Shown: positions 17,147-27,526, counted from the stretch's first letter. The stretch: DNA of 64,000 nt from Paracoccus sp. DMF-8 (GCF_029309835.1 NZ_JARJHL010000010.1:682001-746000), one strand, 5' to 3'. Notes: generated from the sequence alone by a model not told the origin. Numbers and translations: made by a program.

Positions 17147-17222
17147 TGGTAGGCCCGGAGGGACTCGAACCCCCAACCAAGGCGTTATGAGCGCCCTGCT
17201 CTGACCATTGAGCTACAGGCCC
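17147..17222 (-). tRNA. tRNA with anticodon CAT, probably tRNA-Ile2
   Basis: A 76-base cloverleaf with CCA encoded. The anticodon loop reads CTCATAA, giving CAT. The T arm is GGGGG TTCGAGT CCCTC, and the acceptor pairs GGGCCTG with CGGGCCT. The AGCAGG lead and CTTGGT after the anticodon stem resemble tRNA-Ile2, whose C34 is modified to lysidine by TilS, more than elongator tRNA-Met. That assignment is by resemblance only. Its 3' end faces the prophage, suggesting it supplied the attachment site. Confidence 0.93.
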
Positions 17223-17598
17223 GCCGCAAGGTCATGCTTTGACTAGTCAGCCGCGCGGATCAGGTCAAGCCTGCAGCAGGGTGCCCGGGCTTGCAAGACG
17301 GGGCAAACTGCGAATACCGGCTGAAGGGGGCGGCCGACAGGCGGGTTTTCTGGCCGGTCGTGCTGGTCCGTGTGGTCCTGATCGAGGGATGATTCTGGCG
17401 GCCCCCGGCGTGGCATGGGGCTGCTTTTCCTGCTGACCTGCCGTCCCGGCCCTGGCATGGGCGTGACACAGGCGGCCAAGCTCAAGGAAAAGCAGCGCGT
17501 CGGGCCCGGCTGAGCCATGACCCGATTGCCTGTCGGGATGGGTTGCGCTATCGCAGGCGCAATCCAGTAAAGCAGTCCAGCAAAGGGGTTTTGAAAAG
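17223..17598. other. Gene-free stretch upstream of purM
   Basis: 376 bases between the tRNA 5' end and purM. Open frames here are short, GC-rich and lack ribosome sites. It must hold the divergent promoters of the tRNA and purMN, but no clear -35/-10 pair or known operator could be picked out. Confidence 0.5.
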
Positions 17599-18645
17599 AT
17601 GACCGAGCGCAAGAATGGCCTGTCCTATGCCGAGGCAGGGGTCGATATCGACGCGGGCAATGCGCTGGTCGACCGGATCAAACCTGCGGCGGCGCGGACT
17701 GCGCGCTCGGGCGTGATGGATGCGCTTGGCGGCTTTGGCGCGCTGTTCGACCCCAGGGCGGCGGGCTATGACGACCCGGTTCTGGTCGCGGCGACCGATG
17801 GTGTCGGCACCAAGCTGCGCATCGCCATCGATACCGGCCATGTCGATGAGGTCGGCATCGACCTGGTCGCCATGTGCGTCAACGATCTGGTCTGTCAGGG
17901 TGCCGAGCCGCTGTTTTTCCTGGACTATTTCGCGACCGGCAAGCTGTCCGTCGATGAGGCCGCGCGCGTCATCGCAGGTATCGCCGAGGGCTGCCACCGC
18001 GCCGGATGCGCCCTGATCGGCGGCGAAACCGCTGAAATGCCGGGCATGTATCATGGCGGCGACTTCGACCTTGCGGGCTTTGCCGTGGGTGCCATGCAGC
18101 GCGGAACCGCACTTCCGCGCGATGTTGCGGATGGCGATGTCTTGCTGGGCCTGAGCTCGGACGGGGTGCATTCCAACGGCTTTTCGCTGGTGCGCCGGGT
18201 TGCCGAACATGCCGGGCTGGGCTGGAATGACGCGGCGCCCTTTGCCACGCGCACGCTTGGGCAGGAATTGCTGGTGCCGACGCGGCTCTATGTGCGCCCG
18301 GTCCTGCAGGCGATCCGCGCGGGGGGCGTCCATGCGGCGGCCCATATCACCGGCGGCGGCATCACCGAAAACCTGCCGCGCGTCCTGCCCAAAGGGCTGG
18401 GGGCCGAGGTCGATCTGAACGCCTGGACGCTGCCCCCGGTCTTTGACTGGCTGGCCGAAGCGGGCGGGATCGCGGGATCCGAAATGCTGAAAACCTTCAA
18501 CTCGGGCGTGGGCATGATTTTGGCCGTAGCAGCCGACCGGGCCGAGGAACTCGCCGCGCTGCTGGCGCAATCGGGCGAAACCGTCCTGCGCCTTGGCCAT
18601 GTCGTGCCGGGTGCGGGCGTGCGCTACAGCGGCAGCCTGCGGTGA
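17599..18645 (+). CDS. purM: Phosphoribosylformylglycinamidine cyclo-ligase (AIR synthetase)
   Basis: 348 residues, the usual PurM length. It closes FGAM to AIR with ATP, the fifth step of purine synthesis. Seen in order: [16 protein letters not shown] at the N-terminus, [14 protein letters not shown] (about 70), [19 protein letters not shown] (about 93-111), [12 protein letters not shown] (about 139-150) and [14 protein letters not shown]. It overlaps purN by four bases, forming a purMN operon. A GGGG stretch and TGAAAAG precede the ATG. Confidence 0.98.
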   Translation: MTERKNGLSYAEAGVDIDAGNALVDRIKPAAARTARSGVMDALGGFGALFDPRAAGYDDPVLVAATDGVGTKLRIAIDTGHVDEVGIDLVAMCVNDLVCQGAEPLFFLDYFATGKLSVDEAARVIAGIAEGCHRAGCALIGGETAEMPGMYHGGDFDLAGFAVGAMQRGTALPRDVADGDVLLGLSSDGVHSNGFSLVRRVAEHAGLGWNDAAPFATRTLGQELLVPTRLYVRPVLQAIRAGGVHAAAHITGGGITENLPRVLPKGLGAEVDLNAWTLPPVFDWLAEAGGIAGSEMLKTFNSGVGMILAVAADRAEELAALLAQSGETVLRLGHVVPGAGVRYSGSLR

Positions 18646-19235
18646 AACGCGTCGCCATTCTGATTTCGGGGGGCGGGTCGAATATGGTCCGCCTGCTGGA
18701 ATCGATGACGGACGACCATCCCGCGCGGGCGGTTCTGGTCGGCTCGAACGATCCCGCTGCCGCCGGGCTGGCCAAGGCCGAAGCCGCCGGGGTCGCGACC
18801 TTTGCCGTCGATCACCGCGCCTACAGGGGCGACCGCCCCGCGTTCGAATCCGCGCTGCTGGAGCATCTGGACCGGGCCGAGCCTGACATCCTGTGCCTTG
18901 CCGGGTTCATGCGCATCCTGACGCCGGAATTCGTCAGCCGCTTTCAGGACCGGATGCTGAATATCCACCCCTCGCTTTTGCCGAAATATCCGGGGCTGCA
19001 CACGCATCAGCGCGCGCTGGATGCAGGCGACGCGCAGGCCGGGGCGACGGTCCATCTGGTCACGCCGGAACTGGATGCCGGGCCGATTCTGGGGCAGGCG
19101 CGGGTGCCGGTCCTGCCGGGCGATGATGCCGACAGGTTGGCCGCGCGGGTGCTGGTGCAGGAACATCGCCTGTATCCGCAGGTGCTGCGCCGCTTTGCGT
19201 CGGGCGACCGGACGCCCGTTCTGATCGCGGAATGA
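18642..19235 (+). CDS. purN: Phosphoribosylglycinamide formyltransferase
   Basis: 197 residues starting at a GTG in the GTGA overlap with purM. Transfers formyl from 10-formyl-THF to GAR. The N-terminal ISGGGSNM binds substrate phosphate; FMRILTPEF and [15 protein letters not shown] hold the catalytic Asn and His, and [11 protein letters not shown] the catalytic Asp. The gene ends just before a bidirectional terminator shared with the convergent liv operon. Confidence 0.97.
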   Translation: MKRVAILISGGGSNMVRLLESMTDDHPARAVLVGSNDPAAAGLAKAEAAGVATFAVDHRAYRGDRPAFESALLEHLDRAEPDILCLAGFMRILTPEFVSRFQDRMLNIHPSLLPKYPGLHTHQRALDAGDAQAGATVHLVTPELDAGPILGQARVPVLPGDDADRLAARVLVQEHRLYPQVLRRFASGDRTPVLIAE

Positions 19236-19259
19236 AAAAGGGGCCGGCTGGCCCCTTTT
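19236..19259. terminator. Bidirectional terminator between purN and livM
   Basis: AAAAGGGGCC pairs perfectly with GGCCCCTTTT across a GGCT loop. The symmetric A and T runs let it act for purMN from the left and for the liv operon from the right. Confidence 0.88.
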
Positions 19260-19260
19260 G

Positions 19261-20601
19261 CTATTTCTCGGGCAGCAAGCCCCGTGGCGAAAAGCGCAGG
19301 ACCAGCAGCAAAACCAGCCCCATCGCGACAAAGCGCATATGCGGTGCCGATCCGATCAGATGGCTTTTCAGCGCGCCATCCGACATGAAGGAGGTGACAA
19401 AGCCCATGAATTCCGGGCCCCAGACCTCTGCCTTGATCCAGATGAACCAGATCAGGATTGCGCCAAGGATCGAACCCAGATTGTTGCCGGATCCGCCGAC
19501 GATCACCATCACCCAGATCACGAAGGTATAGCGCAACGGGTTGTAGCTGTTCGGTGACATCAGCCCGTCCATGGTGATCATCATCGCGCCGCCCAGCCCG
19601 ATCACGGCCGAGCCGATGACGAAGATCTGCAAATGGCGGCGGGTGACATTCTTGCCCATCGCCTCGGCTGCGGTTTCATTGTCGCGGATCGCGCGCATCA
19701 TCCGGCCCCAGGGCGAATTCAGCGCAAGCTGCGCCAGAACCAGCAGCGCGACCAGAACCAGCGTGAACAGGCCCGCATAGCACAGCTTGACCCAGATGCC
19801 GGATGCCGTCGCCGGGTCCAGCCCGAAATCGGCGGCCTTTGCGACGAAACCGGCATCGCGTTGCAGGTCGATTTCATAGGGCACGGGGCGGGGGATGCCG
19901 GTGACGTTCTTGACGCCGCGCGCCAGCCATTCCTCGTTGCGCAGGACGGCGACGATGATTTCACCGATGCCAAGCGTCGCGATGGCCAGATAGTCGGAGC
20001 GCAGCCCAAGCGCGACCTTGCCGATGCACCACGCGGCACCGGCGGCGAACAGCGCGCCGACCGGCCAGCTCAGCAGGACCGGCAGGCCAAGCCCGCCGAT
20101 ATTGCCGGCGGCGGCGGAATTATTCGCCTCGATCCCCGTCACGGCAACGTCGAACAGCGCGCGGTAAATGACGAAACCGGCGATGATCACGACCAGAACG
20201 GCGACCCCGTTCAGCGGGCGCATCAGCCGCCGCCACAGCACGGCGGCAAGGGCAATCGCGCCCAGCCCGACGGCCAGCGCCAGCAGCAGGCGCGGCCCGC
20301 CCGCACCCCACGCCCCGGCGACCGGCCCAGTCGAAATCAGCACCGGCGCCAGCCCGCCAATCGCGACAAAGCCCACGACGCCCGCGTTGAACAGCCCCGC
20401 ATAGCCCCATTGCATATTCACCCCAAGCGCCATGACGGCTGAAATCAGCCCCATGTTCAGGATTGCAAGGGATGTGTTCCAACTGCCTGAAAACATGGCG
20501 TTCCGGGTCGTGCCCTCCAGCACGAAAAGCGCGATCAGGACGACGATCAGAACCGGCGCGCGCCAGGCGGATGAGGCGTCATGTTGACGTGTGTTTGACA
20601 T
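19261..20601 (-). CDS. livM: Branched-chain amino-acid ABC transporter permease LivM
   Basis: 446 residues, many TM helices. The conserved permease loop NSPWGRMMRAIRDNETAAEAMG (EAA-type, contacts the ATPase) sits at about residue 295-317, and the GLRSDYLAIATLGIGEI block is typical of LivM. It is longer than most LivM proteins because of extra hydrophobic segments in the N-terminal half (about 95-190). Last gene of the livK-G-F-H-M run, 14 bases after livH. Confidence 0.95.
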   Translation of the reverse strand: MSNTRQHDASSAWRAPVLIVVLIALFVLEGTTRNAMFSGSWNTSLAILNMGLISAVMALGVNMQWGYAGLFNAGVVGFVAIGGLAPVLISTGPVAGAWGAGGPRLLLALAVGLGAIALAAVLWRRLMRPLNGVAVLVVIIAGFVIYRALFDVAVTGIEANNSAAAGNIGGLGLPVLLSWPVGALFAAGAAWCIGKVALGLRSDYLAIATLGIGEIIVAVLRNEEWLARGVKNVTGIPRPVPYEIDLQRDAGFVAKAADFGLDPATASGIWVKLCYAGLFTLVLVALLVLAQLALNSPWGRMMRAIRDNETAAEAMGKNVTRRHLQIFVIGSAVIGLGGAMMITMDGLMSPNSYNPLRYTFVIWVMVIVGGSGNNLGSILGAILIWFIWIKAEVWGPEFMGFVTSFMSDGALKSHLIGSAPHMRFVAMGLVLLLVLRFSPRGLLPEK

Positions 20602-20615
20602 GATCTGCCCCTTTC

Positions 20616-21623
20616 TCAGACGGATTTTCCGCGGAACAGGCCGGTGGGCCGGAACAGCAGGACGACGATCAGGATGACGAAGCTGACGGCGAACTTATAT
20701 TCGGTCGACAGCAGTTGCAGCAGGCCTTCGGGTTGCCAGCCGGGGAACAGATAGCCCGCGACCTTGCGCCAGGGATAGGTGATCGCGACCTCGGAAAAGG
20801 CGACGATGAACCCGCCCGCCACCGCGCCGACCGGATTGCCCAGACCGCCGACGATGGCCGCCGCGAAAATCGGCAGAAGGATCTGGAAATAGTTGAAAGC
20901 CTTGAAGCTTTTGTCCAGACCATACAGCACCCCCGCCGTCGTCGCCAGCGCCGCCGCGATGATCCAGGTCATGCGCACGATACGGTCGGGGTCGATGCCC
21001 GACAGCAGCGCCAGATCCTCGTTGTCGGAATAGGCGCGCATCGCCTTGCCCGAACGGGTGCGATTCAGGAACCAGAACAGCGCCCAGCAGGCCAGCGCGG
21101 TGACGACCAGCGTGACCACCTGGCTTTGACGCAGGGCCAGACCTTCGGACAGCCCCGTCCAGGCGCGGAAATCGGCGACATTGATGACAAAGCGCGCGCC
21201 GTCGTCAAAGCGGATTTCATCGACGCCGATGATGATACGGGTCAGCCCGTTCATCACGAACATCACCCCCACCGAGGCCATGACCATGATGATCGGATCG
21301 ACCCGTTTCGCGCGGTAATAGCGGTAGACGACACGGTCGGTTGCGATCATCAACAGCGCGGTGACGGCAATCGCGACCGGCAGCGCCAGCAGGGCAGTGG
21401 GCAGCGGATGCAAGCTGATGCCAAGCGCCTGCAGCCCCCAGAATACGATGATGCAGGCCGCCGCGCCAAAGGCCATGGTGTCGCCATGCGCGAAGTTCGA
21501 AAAACGCAGGATGCCATAGATCAGCGTCACGCCAAGCGCGCCAAGCGCCAGTTGCGCGCCATAGGCGGCGGCAGGGATGACGACGAAATTCAGGATTGCC
21601 ACAAGGGCGTTCAGGATATCCAT
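20616..21623 (-). CDS. livH: Branched-chain amino-acid ABC transporter permease LivH
   Basis: 335 residues. LGVTLIYGILRFSNFAHGD near residue 33 and TRSGKAMRAYSDNEDLALLSGID (the EAA-type coupling loop) are LivH hallmarks, as is GGLGNPVGAVAGGF near the C-terminus. It pairs with LivM to form the inner-membrane channel. Starts 3 bases after livF ends. Confidence 0.96.
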   Translation of the reverse strand: MDILNALVAILNFVVIPAAAYGAQLALGALGVTLIYGILRFSNFAHGDTMAFGAAACIIVFWGLQALGISLHPLPTALLALPVAIAVTALLMIATDRVVYRYYRAKRVDPIIMVMASVGVMFVMNGLTRIIIGVDEIRFDDGARFVINVADFRAWTGLSEGLALRQSQVVTLVVTALACWALFWFLNRTRSGKAMRAYSDNEDLALLSGIDPDRIVRMTWIIAAALATTAGVLYGLDKSFKAFNYFQILLPIFAAAIVGGLGNPVGAVAGGFIVAFSEVAITYPWRKVAGYLFPGWQPEGLLQLLSTEYKFAVSFVILIVVLLFRPTGLFRGKSV

Positions 21624-21626
21624 GCC

Positions 21627-22337
21627 CTAACCCCCCAGGAAGGTGCGGCGGACCTCGGGGTCGGCCATCAGGGCCTTGCCGCTGTCGGTGAAACGGTTCG
21701 CGCCCTGGACAAGGACATAGCCGATATCCGCGATTTCAAGAGCTTGCCGGGCATTCTGTTCCACCATCAGGATCGAAATGCCTGTGCGGGCGATTTCGAT
21801 GATGCGGTCGAACAGCTCATCCATGACGATGGGACTGACGCCCGCCGTGGGTTCGTCCAGCATCAAGAGCGAGGGTTTCGTCATCAGCGCGCGCCCCACC
21901 GCGACCTGCTGGCGCTGGCCGCCCGACAATTCGCCCGCGCGCTGGCGCCGCTTCATCGCGACGGCGGGGAACAGGTCATAGACCTGCGCCAGCGTGTCGC
22001 TGAAATCCTCGCCCCGGGTGAAGGCGCCCATTTCAAGGTTTTCCTCGACCGTCATGGTGGGGAAAATGTTATGGGTCTGGGGGACAAAGCCCATGCCCTT
22101 GTGGACGCGTTCCTGCGGGGTCAGGCGGGTGATGTCCTCGCCGTTCAGCAGGACGGTGCCTTCGCGCAGGTTCAGCATCCCGAAAACCGCCTTCATCGCG
22201 GTGGATTTTCCGGCGCCATTGGGGCCGACGATGACGGCGATCTGGCCGCGATCGACGGTGATCGTGCAATCGTTCAGGATATCGGCCTTGCCATAGCCGC
22301 CGCGCATATGGGTCGCGGAAAGATAGGGCTGGGTCAT
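21627..22337 (-). CDS. livF: Branched-chain amino-acid ABC transporter ATP-binding protein LivF
   Basis: 236 residues. Walker A GPNGAGKST (about 39-47), Q-loop FVPQTHNIFPTMTVEENL, signature LSGGQRQ (about 139), Walker B LLMLDEP and the LivF-type ISILMVEQNARQAL switch region. Overlaps livG by four bases, so the two ATPases are translationally coupled. Confidence 0.96.
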   Translation of the reverse strand: MTQPYLSATHMRGGYGKADILNDCTITVDRGQIAVIVGPNGAGKSTAMKAVFGMLNLREGTVLLNGEDITRLTPQERVHKGMGFVPQTHNIFPTMTVEENLEMGAFTRGEDFSDTLAQVYDLFPAVAMKRRQRAGELSGGQRQQVAVGRALMTKPSLLMLDEPTAGVSPIVMDELFDRIIEIARTGISILMVEQNARQALEIADIGYVLVQGANRFTDSGKALMADPEVRRTFLGG

Positions 22338-23128
22338 GCGCCGGCCCCCTGTTCCTGAAGCACCTTGTTTTTCAGGCCGGTGCCCAAATAGGCCTCGATC
22401 ACGGATTCATTTTGCATGATGTGATCGGCCGAACCCTGCGCCAGCACCTTGCCCGCCGCCATGACGATCACCGGGTCGCACAGGCGGCCGATGAAATCCA
22501 TGTCATGTTCGATGACGCAGAAGGTATAGCCGCGTTCCCTGTTCAGCCGGACAATCGCATCGCCGATGGTGCCCAGAAGGGTGCGGTTCACGCCGGCCCC
22601 GACCTCGTCCAGAAAGACGATCTTTGCATCGACCATCATCGTGCGGCCCAGTTCCAGCAGCTTTTTCTGACCACCCGACAGGTTGCCCGCCTTTTCATCG
22701 GCGACATGGGAAATCGTCAGGAAATCAAGCACCTCATCGGCCTTCTGGCGAAGCGCGCGTTCTTCGTCCCGGATGCGGGCGCGGTGCAGCCATGTGCTGA
22801 CCAGCGTTTCACCGGTTTGCCCTGCGGGAACCATCATCAGGTTTTCGCGCACCGTCATCGAGGAAAACTCATGGGCAAGCTGAAAGGTGCGCAACAGGCC
22901 CTTGTGAAACAACTCATGCGGCGGCAGTCCGGTGATATCTTCGCCCGCCATCGTGACGCGGCCCGAAGTCGGTTCAAGAACTCCGGCGATCACATTGAAA
23001 AGCGTTGACTTTCCTGCGCCATTCGGGCCGATCAGCCCGGTGATCGAACCCGTTTCGATCGTCAGACTTGCACCATCGACAGCACGAAAGCCGCCGAAGT
23101 GCATATGCAGGTCATGGACCTGAATCAT
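22334..23128 (-). CDS. livG: Branched-chain amino-acid ABC transporter ATP-binding protein LivG
   Basis: 264 residues. Walker A GPNGAGKST (about 36-44), signature LSGGQKK (about 152), Walker B KIVFLDEV (Val instead of the usual Pro after Glu) and the LivG-specific VIEHDMDFI. The Walker B region reads DEVGAGVNRTL, a variant of the common DEPxAGLN. It forms the heterodimeric ATPase with LivF. Confidence 0.95.
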   Translation of the reverse strand: MIQVHDLHMHFGGFRAVDGASLTIETGSITGLIGPNGAGKSTLFNVIAGVLEPTSGRVTMAGEDITGLPPHELFHKGLLRTFQLAHEFSSMTVRENLMMVPAGQTGETLVSTWLHRARIRDEERALRQKADEVLDFLTISHVADEKAGNLSGGQKKLLELGRTMMVDAKIVFLDEVGAGVNRTLLGTIGDAIVRLNRERGYTFCVIEHDMDFIGRLCDPVIVMAAGKVLAQGSADHIMQNESVIEAYLGTGLKNKVLQEQGAGA

Positions 23129-23185
23129 GTCTCTCCCCAGTCTTCGCTTTTGCGCGAAGTTATCTTGTTAACTTATTGATTATAC

Positions 23186-23215
23186 GGAAAGGACCCGAGT
23201 GACCGGGTCCTTTCC
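23186..23215 (-). terminator. Strong hairpin between the binding-protein gene and livG
   Basis: GGAAAGGACCCG (23186-23197) pairs perfectly with CGGGTCCTTTCC (23204-23215), a 12-bp stem with AGTGAC loop, just after the binding-protein stop. No T run follows on the - strand, so it is more likely a partial terminator or mRNA-stabilising structure that raises binding-protein levels over the membrane components. Confidence 0.6.
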
Positions 23216-23224
23216 AGTTTGATC

Positions 23225-24409
23225 TCAGCGAAAGCCGATGACATTCATCGTGCCGCCGGCGAAGTCCAGCACGCGATAGACGCCGGCCGATTCACCCGGT
23301 CCGATCAGCTCGACCGAGGTGGCGCCGACATAGTCCACGTCCTGACCCTGCGAGAGCAGCTCGATCCCCTTGGCCAGTTCGCCCGGATAGATTTTTTCGC
23401 CCGGTTCGTTGGCGACATCCATGACCTTGTCCTTATAGACCTTGGGGTCAGAGGAATTGGCCGCGGCCATCGCCAGCATCAGCAGCGCGGCGGCATCATA
23501 GGATTCCCCCGCAAAGGCCGAGTTGCCATCGAAACCGGCGGCTTCGGTCAGCGCGTTGAACTTGTCACGGCCTTCGCCCTCGGACGAGGGGTTCTGCCCG
23601 AAGGAGGTTTCCAGTTCAGCGCCGAACCGGTCGACCAGCGCCTGACCGATCATCCCGTCCGGAAAGACAAAGGTCGAAAACGCGCCCGAATCCAGCGCGC
23701 CGCGCACGATGCCCGAACCGCCCTGATCGACATAGCCCGCCACGACCAGCGCATCGCCGCCCGCCGCGGCCAGTGCGGCGACCTCGGCCGAATAATCGGC
23801 CTTGCCGTCGTCATGGGCGGAAACGACGGTCACGGTGCCGCCTTTTTCCTTGTAGAACTGGGCGAAACTGTCGGCCAGACCCTTGCCGTAATCGTTGTTG
23901 GTATAGGTCACGGCGACCGACTGGACGCCCTTTTCCAGGGTGAGATCGGCCATGACTTCGCCCTGACGCGCGTCCGAGGGCGAGGTGCGGAAGAACAGGC
24001 CCTGATCCTCGATATCGGTCAGCGCGGGCGAGGTCGCCGAGGGCGAGATCATGACCAGCCCGTTCGGAATGCCGACGCGTTCCAGCGTGGCGATGGTTTC
24101 CCCCGAACACATGCCGCCGACCAGACCGTTGATGCGGTCGCCGGTGACGATGCGTTCGACCGCAGCGACGGCGGCGGCAGCGTCGGTGCAGGTATTGTCG
24201 GCGCGCACGGTGCTGACGGTCGAACCGTCAAGCAGCTTGCCGCTGTCGTTGGCTTCCTTCACGGCAAGCTCGACCGATGCTGCCATATTCGGCGACATGG
24301 ATTCCAGCGGGCCGGTAAAGCCCATCGAAATGCCCAGCTTGATGTCCTCGGCCGAGGCGGCACCGGCCAGAATTGCGCTGGCGGCCGTAGCCATAAGGAA
24401 CTTCTTCAT
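23225..24409 (-). CDS. Branched-chain amino-acid-type ABC transporter substrate-binding protein
   Basis: 394 residues from MKKFLMATAASAILAGAASA, a Sec signal peptide; GGGGAAAAG lies just upstream. An earlier in-frame start at 24490 lacks these features. The mature domain (DIKLGISMGFTGPLESMSPNM) is a type I periplasmic binding fold of the LivJ/LivK family, with GLVGGMCSGETIA and ISPSATSPALTD around the ligand pocket. First gene of the five-gene operon. Substrate may be a branched-chain or other amino acid or related amide; the sequence does not decide. Confidence 0.93.
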   Translation of the reverse strand: MKKFLMATAASAILAGAASAEDIKLGISMGFTGPLESMSPNMAASVELAVKEANDSGKLLDGSTVSTVRADNTCTDAAAAVAAVERIVTGDRINGLVGGMCSGETIATLERVGIPNGLVMISPSATSPALTDIEDQGLFFRTSPSDARQGEVMADLTLEKGVQSVAVTYTNNDYGKGLADSFAQFYKEKGGTVTVVSAHDDGKADYSAEVAALAAAGGDALVVAGYVDQGGSGIVRGALDSGAFSTFVFPDGMIGQALVDRFGAELETSFGQNPSSEGEGRDKFNALTEAAGFDGNSAFAGESYDAAALLMLAMAAANSSDPKVYKDKVMDVANEPGEKIYPGELAKGIELLSQGQDVDYVGATSVELIGPGESAGVYRVLDFAGGTMNVIGFR

Positions 24410-24538
24410 CTTTTCCCCCTGAGTGGATCGTTGTCCTGCACTCAAGGCTATAAGCGGTTTGATTAAAAGAAAAGCGTCTAGGCGCCGCATCCGGCCCCGT
24501 CGCGGGTGATCGGGGCCGGAACGTTAAGGCATTTCGGC

Positions 24539-25687
24539 TCAGCCGTGACGCCACCGGGGCAGGGCGTCCGTGCCGGCCGTGCCGGCCGTGCCGGACGGGT
24601 CGTCAAAGGGCTGTTCGTCGCCCAGATCCAGGCCCGGATCCATGCCCGGATCCGCACCTGGTTCCGGGGCGAATTCGTCCGGGAAAACCGCCCCGACCGC
24701 ATCGGCCGAACGGGTGCCGCGCTGGCGATAGGGGGTCGTGTCATAGGCGCTGCGGTAGCATTTCGAAAAATGCGCCGCGCTGGCAAAGCCGCAGGCCAGC
24801 GCGATTTCCATGACGCTCATATCGGTCTGCATCAGCAGGTTGCGCGCCCGCTCCAGCCGGATTTCCATATAGTAGCGTTTCGGCGAGCGCCCCAGATAGC
24901 GCGCGAACAGCCGCTCCAGCTGGCGCGGCGACATGCCCGCATCGGCGGCCAGCCGGGCGGGGCTGACCAGGTCTTCGAGATTCGCCTCCATCCGGGCGAC
25001 GATCGAGGCGAGACGCGGGTGGCGCACGCCGATCCGGGTCGGGATCGACAGGCGCTGCTGGTCGTCTTCGTTGCGGATCGCGGTGTGGATCATCTGATCG
25101 GCAACCCTGGCGGTCAGTTCCGGCCCCTGATCGCGGGCGATCTGGCGCAGGATCAGGTCAATGGCCGCCGTCCCGCCCGCCGCGGTCAGAAAGGGCCCAT
25201 CCTCGACAAAGACGCTGCGGATCAGTTCGACCTCGGGGAAATCCTCGGCAAAGCCGTCTTGGTATTCCCAGTGAATTGTCGCACGTCTTCCATCCAGAAG
25301 ACCGGTTTCAGCCAGCACCCAGGCCCCGGTGCACAGCGCACCAAGCCGCGCACCGCGTCGCGCCTCGCGTCGCAACCATCCCAGAACCGGCCGAGTCGCG
25401 GTCCGCGCGATCTCGACCCCGCCGCAAATCAGGATCGTGTCGTCGCGGCGGAATTCGTCCAGACCGGCATTCAGGACCAGCCGGGCGCCGTTGGAACAGA
25501 CCGCCTCGCGGCCGTTTTCGCCCACCAGAACCCAGCTATATAGTTGTTTTCCCGAGATCTGATTGGCCAGACGCAGAGGCTCGATGGCGGCAGCGAAGGC
25601 GACCATCGTGAACCGGTCCAGAAGCAGAAAGATGTAGCGCCGTGGTCGCTCGGCGCCGAGCGGGGCGAGGGGTGCTGTGTGTGACAT
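24539..25687 (-). CDS. GlxA-family transcriptional regulator (DJ-1/PfpI plus AraC HTH)
   Basis: 382 residues. Residues 15-195 are a DJ-1/PfpI-like amidotransferase-fold sensor, with the nucleophile-elbow cysteine in [15 protein letters not shown]. Residues about 225-320 are an AraC double HTH ([24 protein letters not shown] pattern, then [21 protein letters not shown]). Similar proteins such as GbdR and CdhR control betaine/carnitine use. The C-terminal 55 residues are an acidic Pro/Gly/Asp tail with a DPGMDPGLD and GTAGTAGTD repeat, unusual for the family. It lies upstream of the transporter operon in the same direction. Confidence 0.92.
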   Translation of the reverse strand: MSHTAPLAPLGAERPRRYIFLLLDRFTMVAFAAAIEPLRLANQISGKQLYSWVLVGENGREAVCSNGARLVLNAGLDEFRRDDTILICGGVEIARTATRPVLGWLRREARRGARLGALCTGAWVLAETGLLDGRRATIHWEYQDGFAEDFPEVELIRSVFVEDGPFLTAAGGTAAIDLILRQIARDQGPELTARVADQMIHTAIRNEDDQQRLSIPTRIGVRHPRLASIVARMEANLEDLVSPARLAADAGMSPRQLERLFARYLGRSPKRYYMEIRLERARNLLMQTDMSVMEIALACGFASAAHFSKCYRSAYDTTPYRQRGTRSADAVGAVFPDEFAPEPGADPGMDPGLDLGDEQPFDDPSGTAGTAGTDALPRWRHG

Positions 25688-25802
25688 GGCGTTCGCGCGT
25701 TTGACTATGTTTCACCACAGCAGTCATTCGCCTGTCGCGCAAGGCTTTCCCTTTTGCGGTTTGGTCACTATATCAGGCGCGGAAAGAGCTAAGGACCCGA
25801 TC

Positions 25803-27212
25803 ATGGCACAGACCCCCCGCACCCCCGCAGCCGCAACGCAGGCATGGGACAAGCGTGGCTGGCGCGACCGGCCGCGTGTGCAGATGCCCGACTATCCCGA
25901 TGCCGCGTCCGCGGCGGCGGTCGAGGCGCAGCTTGCGAAATATCCGCCGCTGGTCTTTGCCGGCGAGGCACGCCGGTTGCGCGCCCATCTGGCCGATGTC
26001 GCGCAGGGCCGAGCGTTCCTGCTGCAGGGTGGCGATTGCGCCGAAAGCTTCAGCGAGTTTTCCGCCGACAACATCCGCGACACCTTCAAGGTGATGCTGC
26101 AGATGGCGGTCGTCCTGACCTGGGGCGCGCAACTGCCGGTCGTCAAGGTCGGCCGCATGGCCGGTCAATTCGCCAAGCCACGCAGCGCCGCGACCGAGGT
26201 CGTCGGCGGCGTCGAACTGCCCAGCTATCGCGGCGATATCATCAACGGCTTCGACTTCACCGCCGAGGCGCGCGTGCCCGATCCGCAGCGCATGCTGGCC
26301 GCCTATACGCAGGCTGCCGCCTCGCTGAACCTGCTGCGCGCCTTTTCGACCGGCGGCTATGCCGATATCCATCGCGTGCAAAGCTGGATTTCCGATTTCA
26401 CCGGCGGCGAGGAAGCGGCGCGCTACCGCGATATCGCCGACCGCATCAGCGATGCCATGGCCTTCATGGCGGCGGCGGGCGTCACCGGCGAAACCGCGCA
26501 TGAGCTGGCGCAGGTCGAATTCTATACCAGCCACGAGGCCCTGCTTCTGGAATATGAAGAGGCGCTGTCGCGCATCGATTCGACCACCGGCCTGCCGGTC
26601 GCGAGGTCGGGTCACATGATCTGGATCGGCGACCGCACCCGCCAGCCCGATGGCGCGCATGTCGAATTCTGTCGCGGCGTCCAGAACCCGATCGGGTTGA
26701 AATGCGGCCCCTCGACCACGGCCGACGATCTCAAGCTGCTGATGTCGCGGCTGAACCCGGAAAATGAGCCGGGCCGCCTGACCCTGATCGCGCGTTTCGG
26801 CGCGGGCACCGTCGGCGACCACCTGCCGCGCCTGATCAAGGCCGTGCAGGAAGAGGGCGCCAGCGTCGTCTGGTCCTGCGACCCGATGCATGGCAACACG
26901 ATCAAGGCGGCCTCGGGCTACAAGACCCGGCCCTTCGATTCCGTGCTGCGCGAGGTCCGCGAATTCTTTGACGTTCACGCGGCCGAAGGGACGATCCCAG
27001 GTGGCGTGCATTTCGAGATGACGGGCCAGGACGTGACCGAATGCACCGGCGGCGTCCGCGCCGTGACGGATGAGGATCTGTCCTCGCGCTACCACACCGC
27101 CTGCGACCCGCGCCTGAATGCCAGCCAGTCGCTGGAGCTGGCCTTCCTTGTGGCCGAGGAACTGCGCGGTCGTCGCCTGAACGAAGCGGTTCAGCAAGTC
27201 AAGGTAAGCTGA
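25803..27212 (+). CDS. Class II 3-deoxy-7-phosphoheptulonate (DAHP) synthase
   Basis: 469 residues from the ATG at 25803; the longer frame from 25677 is rejected since the homology starts near [19 protein letters not shown]. Condenses PEP and erythrose-4-phosphate, the first shikimate step. The plant-type (class II) signatures are present: [15 protein letters not shown] with the metal-binding Cys, [14 protein letters not shown], the [11 protein letters not shown] block, and [12 protein letters not shown]. The [15 protein letters not shown] segment carries the metal ligands His and Glu. Monocistronic by spacing. Confidence 0.97.
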   Translation: MAQTPRTPAAATQAWDKRGWRDRPRVQMPDYPDAASAAAVEAQLAKYPPLVFAGEARRLRAHLADVAQGRAFLLQGGDCAESFSEFSADNIRDTFKVMLQMAVVLTWGAQLPVVKVGRMAGQFAKPRSAATEVVGGVELPSYRGDIINGFDFTAEARVPDPQRMLAAYTQAAASLNLLRAFSTGGYADIHRVQSWISDFTGGEEAARYRDIADRISDAMAFMAAAGVTGETAHELAQVEFYTSHEALLLEYEEALSRIDSTTGLPVARSGHMIWIGDRTRQPDGAHVEFCRGVQNPIGLKCGPSTTADDLKLLMSRLNPENEPGRLTLIARFGAGTVGDHLPRLIKAVQEEGASVVWSCDPMHGNTIKAASGYKTRPFDSVLREVREFFDVHAAEGTIPGGVHFEMTGQDVTECTGGVRAVTDEDLSSRYHTACDPRLNASQSLELAFLVAEELRGRRLNEAVQQVKVS

Positions 27213-27526
27213 GCTGCAACGCCTCTGCTGCCGTGACGCATGTCGCGGCGGCAGGGTCCTATAGGCAATCAGCGCGCCCGTTGCGGCGCGCTTCTTCATG
27301 GCTTTCAGACATGGCTTTCGGGGATGATCTGCACCTTGATGGCTGTCCGTGCCGGTTTGCCGATCCGGGCGAATGCGGACCGGGCGCCGTCAGGGTAACA
27401 GGACAGGCAGGGCCCGAACGACAAAAAGGCGCATAGCGCGCCCTCAAGTCATTCCGGTCATCTAAAGCATCTGCCTGTCAGGCGGGGCCGGGCCAGGAAA
27501 ACCCAGCACGCGCCCGGTGGATCAGA
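27213..27526. other. Gene-free stretch after DAHP synthase, with a hairpin at 27271-27292
   Basis: 314 bases between convergent genes. AGCGCGCC (27271-27278) pairs with GGCGCGCT (27285-27292), followed by a T/C-rich TCTTC, a plausible weak terminator for the synthase gene. ORFs of 60-70 codons occur here but have no ribosome sites or recognisable products. Confidence 0.5.

Noticed and set aside
19559..22358. + strand frames opposite the liv operon, including one of 547 codons
   Set aside because: Shadows of livM, livH, livF and livG, whose Walker and permease motifs are on the - strand.
24560..24610. GTGCCGGCC triplet repeat considered as a CRISPR or regulatory repeat
   Set aside because: It is a nine-base unit inside the coding sequence of the GlxA-type regulator tail (Gly-Thr-Ala repeat). 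No CRISPR-like repeat/spacer array is present anywhere in the window.
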